From the NCBI GenBank assembly GCA_040394195.1, contig JBEBSR010000025.1:1-36164 (forward strand): a DNA stretch of 36,164 bases, read 5' to 3'. Position 1 is the stretch's first letter, and every line of letters begins with the position of its first letter. The notes under the pieces are model-generated. The model was not told the origin of the DNA and searched no databases. It saw only the letters and a list, made by a program, of their open reading frames with translations. Origin of the DNA: Wohlfahrtiimonas larvae_A. GTDB lineage: Bacteria; Pseudomonadota; Gammaproteobacteria; Cardiobacteriales; Wohlfahrtiimonadaceae. Position numbers and translations under genes: made by a program. Below, piece after piece: positions 31,350-36,164 of the stretch.

Positions 31350-33089
31350 TTAGTTCTTACTATTCAATAATTTGAGTTCTTCACTGCTCAATGATAAGCC
31401 TTTTGCAAACTTGGCCAATACTTGTTTACGAGGATCTAAGCGCTGTGCCAAACGTTTCAATGCATCTTCAAATTCAGTTTGATGTAATGAATCTTCTAAC
31501 ATATGATCTAAAATACTTAATGATTCAATATATTGAATCCAAGGTTTATCCTGGAATTTACCCAATAATTGCGCAGTTGTTTTAATTTCAGGGTGATCCA
31601 AAATTGTTGTGATCAACTGATATAAAACTTTAGCGCCTTTTTCTTCACTGTCTAACAAAAACTCATAATTATGAATCGTTTTAACCAATTGTAGATTATT
31701 TAATAACAGTACTATTCCACGTTCAACCAAGTTTTTACCTTGATTCTGATTATTCTGTGGCAAACGCTGATTAACTACTCTGCCTTGTTCTACATGCTTA
31801 TTTAAAATATTACGATTAACATTGGTTTTTTTGCCCAACTCAGCACGCAACAAATCACGCAGTGGAATATCTGGCATTGAATTGATCAAAGCACCCATAT
31901 CTGATAATAACTGAGATCGGCCTTCGATAGTTTCTAAAGAATATTTATTTTCAAAATGATTGAATAAATATTCGGATAATGGCAATGCATTTTGCACTAG
32001 CTGATTGAATGCTTCCCTGCCATATGCCTTTAAATAACTATCTGGATCATGATTATCAGGTAAAAATAGGAATCGAATATCTTTTTCAGAATGCAAAACT
32101 GGTAAAGCATTTTCCATTGCTTTGTATGCAGCATTTTGCCCAGCATTATCACCATCAAAACAAAATACAATGGAATGTGTATAACGGAAAAGATTAGAAA
32201 CTTGTGTATTGGACATTGCTGTACCTAATGTTGCCACGACATTTTGAATGCCAAAATGCGACATCATCACAACATCCATGTAACCTTCAACTACTAAAAT
32301 CTCATTGTAATTGCGAACATCGCGGCGCAATTCATATAAACCATAAAGCTCTTTACCTTTATGGAAAACAGGAGTTTCAGGTGAGTTTAAATATTTTGGT
32401 TCGCCATCACCAATGATTCGCCCGCCAAATGCTATGGTTTCACCTTTTCGATTACGAATGGGAAACATCACACGATCACGGAATCGATCATAAAAATGAT
32501 TAGGTTTATTTTGTGCAGGAATGATTAAACCAGCTTCTTCCAACATTTGCTCATTGGCGCCTTTGCTTTTTAAAGTCGTCAATAATGCATTCCAGCTATC
32601 TGGTGCAAAGCCAATATTGAAGCGCTCAATATCTTCAGCTGTTAAATCTCGCTTTTGGAGATAATCACGTGCTTTTTGATGGTCAGGCTTTTTCAATTCT
32701 CTTTGGAAAAAGAGATTGGCTTCATTCAAAGCAGTTAATGTTGTCTGAGTTTTGCGTTCAGCTTCAGGTGAAATATTACTTCTACGTTCATAAGGAATCA
32801 CCATTCCTTCATGATGGGCTAAAAACTCAATCGTTTCTACGAACTCAAGCTTTTCATATTCCATCAAAAAAGTGATGACATTACCTTTTGCCCCACAACC
32901 AAAGCAATGGTATAACTGTTTGCTTTGGTTAACCATAAATGATGGGGTTTTCTCTTGATGAAAAGGACAACATGCTTTAAAGCTGTTGCCCATTTTTTTC
33001 AATGGTACACGCTGATTAACAATCTCGATGATATCAACGCGACCTAAAACTTCATCAATAAAATGATTGGGGATAAAACCTTTACTCAT
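31350..33089 (-). CDS. dnaG: DNA primase DnaG
   Basis: This 579-residue primase has the N-terminal CHC2 zinc finger (C41, H44, C62, C65 in ACCPFHQEKTPSF...YHCFGCGAKGN). The catalytic core has a TOPRIM domain (VEGYMDVVMM, then FCFDGDNAGQNAA), and a helical C-terminal domain binds DnaB. It synthesises RNA primers at the replication fork. It is four bases downstream of yqeY and probably co-transcribed with it. rpsU and rpoD, its usual partners in enterobacteria, are not adjacent. Confidence 0.97.
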   Translation of the reverse strand: MSKGFIPNHFIDEVLGRVDIIEIVNQRVPLKKMGNSFKACCPFHQEKTPSFMVNQSKQLYHCFGCGAKGNVITFLMEYEKLEFVETIEFLAHHEGMVIPYERRSNISPEAERKTQTTLTALNEANLFFQRELKKPDHQKARDYLQKRDLTAEDIERFNIGFAPDSWNALLTTLKSKGANEQMLEEAGLIIPAQNKPNHFYDRFRDRVMFPIRNRKGETIAFGGRIIGDGEPKYLNSPETPVFHKGKELYGLYELRRDVRNYNEILVVEGYMDVVMMSHFGIQNVVATLGTAMSNTQVSNLFRYTHSIVFCFDGDNAGQNAAYKAMENALPVLHSEKDIRFLFLPDNHDPDSYLKAYGREAFNQLVQNALPLSEYLFNHFENKYSLETIEGRSQLLSDMGALINSMPDIPLRDLLRAELGKKTNVNRNILNKHVEQGRVVNQRLPQNNQNQGKNLVERGIVLLLNNLQLVKTIHNYEFLLDSEEKGAKVLYQLITTILDHPEIKTTAQLLGKFQDKPWIQYIESLSILDHMLEDSLHQTEFEDALKRLAQRLDPRKQVLAKFAKGLSLSSEELKLLNSKN

Positions 33090-33093
33090 TGCA

Positions 33094-33540
33094 CTATTTA
33101 TTCAATGCAGCTTTCAATAATTTACTAACTTCACCCATGTCAGCTTTGCCTTCTAATTGTGGCTTCAACACGCCCATCACTTTGCCCATATCTTTCATTG
33201 CAACTGCGCCAGTTGATTCAATCGCTTGGCTGATTGCAGCTTCGATATCTTCAGGTTTCATTTGCTCTGGCAAATAAGGCATGATGATTGTTAGCTCAGC
33301 CTCTTCTACAGCAACTAAGTCTGCACGTTCTGCTTTCAAGAATTGCTCAATAGATTCTTTGCGTTGTTTAACCATTTTAACCAAAACAGCAGTCACAGCT
33401 GCATCATCCATTTCGATGCGTTGATCAACTTCAACTTGCTTAATTTCTGCACTGATTAAACGGAGTGTCGCAAGCTTCTCTTTATTCTTTTCACGCATTG
33501 CGTTTTTGATGTCTTCTAAAATAGTCTCTTTCAAGCTCAT
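33094..33540 (-). CDS. yqeY: GatB/YqeY domain protein
   Basis: This 148-residue protein is made of the YqeY domain: an N-terminal helical half (MSLKETILEDIKNAMREKNKEK, LRLISAEIK, QRKESIEQF) and a small C-terminal helical domain (PYLPEQMKPEDIEAAI, GKVMGVLKPQLEGKADMGEVSKL). It resembles the tRNA-binding tail of the GatB amidotransferase subunit; its own role is unproven. An in-frame ATG at 33594 would add 18 residues. The ATG at 33540 has GAAGGAG just upstream and the family's usual start. It precedes dnaG, as in many beta- and gammaproteobacteria. Confidence 0.93.
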   Translation of the reverse strand: MSLKETILEDIKNAMREKNKEKLATLRLISAEIKQVEVDQRIEMDDAAVTAVLVKMVKQRKESIEQFLKAERADLVAVEEAELTIIMPYLPEQMKPEDIEAAISQAIESTGAVAMKDMGKVMGVLKPQLEGKADMGEVSKLLKAALNK

Positions 33541-33594
33541 GGTTAACTCCTTCTTCAAATCACATATTATAGAACGATTCGAATTAAATCTCAT

Positions 33595-33624
33595 AAAAAA
33601 AGCCCTAAAAAACTTAGGGCTTTT
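33595..33624 (-). terminator. Intrinsic terminator of the putative lipoprotein gene
   Basis: AAAAGCCCTAA (33598-33608) pairs with TTAGGGCTTTT (33614-33624) over a five-base loop. On the minus strand it is followed by a long T run. It lies just after the lipoprotein stop and before yqeY. Confidence 0.9.
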
Positions 33625-33642
33625 GCATAAAGGTTATGCTAT

Positions 33643-35169
33643 TTACTGAAATGCAGCAAAAATTTCAGCAGTTGTTAATGTTGTGCCGTTGATGTTCCAT
33701 TTTCCATCTTTGAATGCTACATCGATGAACAATGTACCTTCTTCAAATTTAACTGGAGAAACACCTAATGGAGCAGTTTGCATTGCAACCAACATCATTA
33801 CCATTTGGATTCCACCTTTAACTTCGTCTTTAGCCTGTGCTGTATCTTGGCCATTCAAAGTTAAGTATTTCTCGTATTGAGAAATCATGTAACCTTCAGT
33901 GATTGTACCTTTGAATTTGAATTCAGTAATGAAAGTATCGATCAATTCAACTGGGCTTTTGCCTTCGAATTGTGCAGCTGCTGCATCTGGGCCAGCTTGT
34001 AAAGCTGAAACTAAAGCTTCGCTACCTTGGAATGCAACTTCTACTTTAACAGCATCACCAATCGTCAATTTATTTTCGATCACTGATTCAATACGAGTAT
34101 CTTTAGTGAAGATATTCGCGATATCTTTCAAGAAGTTAACCGCTTCTGCTTCATCAATGTCAGATGGATCTTGTGTTGACAATGCATTTGCTTTTTCGAT
34201 TAAATCTTTCCAGTTTTTGATATCTTTGATGCCTTTGATGTCTGTTGATACAAATAATGAACCGAAATCAAGAGCAGCTAATTGATCTTTAACAACGCTG
34301 ATTCCACCAATGTTATAGCCAAGGTTTGCAGAGATTAAACCACCATTTTCTTGCAATGAAGTTTTAGCTTCTAAATTGCTTAATTTAGCGCTACCTGAAT
34401 CTTTGCCTGATGCAAACTGAATATCAAAAGTTGCAGCTGTGCCTGTTGATGCATATTTTAATGGGCTAGCAACATATTCAGATGAACCAACTAATTTAGT
34501 TACATCAGCAGATGCTTGTACTTCTTCAGCCATTGGGCCAACAACTTTCAAGTTCAAGCCTTTACCTTCAAAGCCTGATTTGAATGATTTAACTGCGCTG
34601 TAATCATCATTAAAGTTGATTGCAACGTTGTTGTTTAAATCAGTCAATGTGAATTCAGCAATTTTAGTATCAGAAACTAAAACTGGTACAGTGTTGTTTT
34701 CAACTTTTGCAGTGTAACCGAATGCTTTGTTCTTCTCATTCAATTCACCTTCATATTTAGCATTTGCTAAAATGTTATCGATAACAACTTTATCACCAGT
34801 TTGTGGGATTTCTACTGTTACGCTACCATTTGTTGTACCAGCAATTTTAGCAACGCCATCTTTCGCGTTATATTTTGCTAAATCAACATTCGCATCAGAT
34901 GAGAAGTTGTATTGAATCAATACGCTGTTTTGGTTTTCAGAATAGTTAAAAGTATCTTTCAAAGTTACTTTATCATTTGCTTGATCTAATTTAGCTGTGT
35001 ATGTCATTGTACCCATGCTGAAATCAGATGATTGCTTAACTACTGTATTCGTTGCAGCGATATAGCTTTTTTCGAAGCTTGTAAATTTTTCTGCGACTGG
35101 TACATCATTATTGTCAGAACAGCCATAAATAATCAATGGCAAAGCAACTGCTAAAATGGTTTTTTTCAT
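33643..35169 (-). CDS. Putative lipoprotein, possibly YdgA/DUF945-like
   Basis: This 508-residue secreted protein has the signal peptide MKKTILAVALPLIIYGC. The Cys at 17 is followed by SDNNDVP, giving a lipobox-like IYGC (Tyr at -2 is unusual). The mature part is beta-rich and acidic, without cysteines, with repeated short strand patterns. The C-terminal region has MISQYEKYLTLNG, a KGGIQMVMMLVAMQ helix, then FKDGKWNINGTTLTTAEIFAAF. It resembles the end of YdgA/DUF945 proteins, where a NGQxM(S/T)LE(E/D)F motif is common. I rate that assignment as tentative. It is probably anchored in the periplasm or outer membrane. It is monocistronic, with its own terminator. Confidence 0.65.
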   Translation of the reverse strand: MKKTILAVALPLIIYGCSDNNDVPVAEKFTSFEKSYIAATNTVVKQSSDFSMGTMTYTAKLDQANDKVTLKDTFNYSENQNSVLIQYNFSSDANVDLAKYNAKDGVAKIAGTTNGSVTVEIPQTGDKVVIDNILANAKYEGELNEKNKAFGYTAKVENNTVPVLVSDTKIAEFTLTDLNNNVAINFNDDYSAVKSFKSGFEGKGLNLKVVGPMAEEVQASADVTKLVGSSEYVASPLKYASTGTAATFDIQFASGKDSGSAKLSNLEAKTSLQENGGLISANLGYNIGGISVVKDQLAALDFGSLFVSTDIKGIKDIKNWKDLIEKANALSTQDPSDIDEAEAVNFLKDIANIFTKDTRIESVIENKLTIGDAVKVEVAFQGSEALVSALQAGPDAAAAQFEGKSPVELIDTFITEFKFKGTITEGYMISQYEKYLTLNGQDTAQAKDEVKGGIQMVMMLVAMQTAPLGVSPVKFEEGTLFIDVAFKDGKWNINGTTLTTAEIFAAFQ

Positions 35170-35218
35170 ATTTTTATCCTCGGTTAAATTGCGCTATATA
35201 ATATCATAATCAACGAAT

Positions 35219-36164
35219 TTAAAGCGTTCTGTCGAAACTTTTTTTCACGGCTTCTTCAAACACATTAAAGCCTGCATTGTCTGCAAACATATTCTCACTT
35301 AAGTAACGACGCCATTGTCTACTTTTTGGTATGCCATTGAAAATACCTAAGATATGTCGACCAATATGATGAATACGAACGCCATTGGCTAACTCTTCTT
35401 CTACATAAGGTTTCAATTCAGCAACGATATCAAAAGCTGTTTTTTCTGATTGCTCAGCGCCAAAATATAGATGATCCACATCATTTAAAATAAACGGTGA
35501 ATTGTAAACAGCGCGGCCCAGCATTACACCATCTAAGTTCTGCATCACATTCAAACCTTCTTCAGGAGATTGAATGCCACCATTTAATAGAATGTTTAAG
35601 TGAGGAAAGTTATTCTTTAATTCATATACACGATCATAATTTAAAGGTGGAACTTCCCTATTTTCTTTTGGGGATAAGCCTGATAACCAAGCTTTACGGG
35701 CATGCACAATAAATGTATCACAACCAGCCTTGCTAATCGTTTCAATGAATCGATGAGAAAACTCATAATCATCTTGATGATCTATGCCAATACGGTTTTT
35801 AATGGTCACAGGAATAGAAACTGCTGATTGCATTGCATCAAAACATTCTGCAACCAATTCTGGTTCTGTCATTAAACATGCACCAAATCGGCCTTTTTGT
35901 ACACGATCAGATGGGCAGCCACAGTTTAGATTGATTTCTGTGTAACCATAATCTTCTGCAATTTTTGCACAAGCTTTTAAATCCACAGGATCAGAGCCAC
36001 CTAATTGCAAAGCAACTGGATTTTCTTCAGGTTTATAAAACAGATGATGTTTTTCATAGCCATGCAAAATGGCACCTGTTGTTACCATTTCGGTATATAA
36101 CAAGCTCTGCTTTGACATTAAACGATAAAAATAGCGACAGTGGCGATCTGTCCAATTCAGCATG
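35219..36164 (-). CDS. dusA: tRNA-dihydrouridine(20/20a) synthase DusA (5' end missing)
   Basis: At least 314 residues of DusA run off the window end. Visible: LNWTDRHCRYFYRLMSK, LYTEMVTTGAI, PVALQLGGSDP (FMN site), INLNCGCPSDRVQKGRFGACLM with the catalytic Cys of GCPS, FIVHARKAWLSGLSPKENRE (DusA-specific) and LNGGIQS. It reduces U20/U20a in tRNA using FMN and NADPH. The first visible Met is almost certainly the internal Met of the family's APM-DWTD segment, so roughly 10-25 N-terminal residues lie beyond 36164. Confidence 0.95.
   Translation of the reverse strand, partial: MLNWTDRHCRYFYRLMSKQSLLYTEMVTTGAILHGYEKHHLFYKPEENPVALQLGGSDPVDLKACAKIAEDYGYTEINLNCGCPSDRVQKGRFGACLMTEPELVAECFDAMQSAVSIPVTIKNRIGIDHQDDYEFSHRFIETISKAGCDTFIVHARKAWLSGLSPKENREVPPLNYDRVYELKNNFPHLNILLNGGIQSPEEGLNVMQNLDGVMLGRAVYNSPFILNDVDHLYFGAEQSEKTAFDIVAELKPYVEEELANGVRIHHIGRHILGIFNGIPKSRQWRRYLSENMFADNAGFNVFEEAVKKSFDRTL

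Noticed and set aside
33540..33594. Longer yqeY starting at 33594
   Set aside because: The first 18 residues are atypical, and a strong GAAGGAG precedes the ATG at 33540.

Overview
The window is chromosomal DNA from an AT-rich gammaproteobacterium. The evidence is the lepA-lepB-rnc-era cluster, a cpxP/cpxRA divergon, yjcH-actP, rlmJ, yqeY-dnaG, rsmI/yraN and dusA, all close to their gammaproteobacterial forms. I lean weakly towards a Cardiobacteriales-like organism (Ignatzschineria/Wohlfahrtiimonas type), but the sequence alone does not settle this. TGA is an ordinary stop here (rnc and yraN end with it). I found no tRNA, rRNA, CRISPR array, insertion sequence or prophage gene.

Layout. 1-1500: a class V aminotransferase behind an AT-rich upstream region with several inverted repeats. 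1500-4156: a Cpx envelope-stress locus, with a CpxP/Spy-like periplasmic protein divergent from CpxR-CpxA and a perfect GTAAA-N5-GTAAA box between them. 4137-8573 (minus strand): rsmI, an MFS transporter, a DeoC-like protein, a SuhB-like protein and a secreted phosphodiester-glycosidase-type protein, in tight succession. Both sugar-phosphate enzyme homologues have lost key catalytic residues. 8627-12025: yraN, an NhaD-type antiporter and a DUF805-like membrane protein. 12108-18026: lepA-lepB-rnc-era-EamA-rlmJ, an unbroken run for translation, secretion and ribosome maturation. 18027-20417: a hairpin-rich gap, then yjcH-actP for acetate uptake (minus strand). 20418-22770: ilvD with a strong promoter and a potentially structured leader.

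22800-31300 is the accessory-looking part. It holds an orphan TetR-type palindrome, a serine hydrolase gene interrupted by one in-frame TGA, and an ABC-F ATPase preceded by a 27-codon leader ORF with a perfect Shine-Dalgarno and foldable mRNA. It continues with an unknown 147-residue protein, a PhzF-family protein, an SDR and a LysR regulator linked by a duplicated operator, a YjjG-like HAD phosphatase, a 52-residue membrane protein and a membrane-anchored DUF2726 protein. 31350-36164 (minus strand) returns to core genes: yqeY-dnaG, a large putative lipoprotein, and dusA cut by the window end.

The best candidates for something undescribed are the ABC-F leader (24343-24624), the operon of degenerate sugar-phosphate enzymes with a transporter and secreted glycosidase (4137-7699), the paired LysR operators (27831 and 29517), and the folded ilvD leader (20811-20870).
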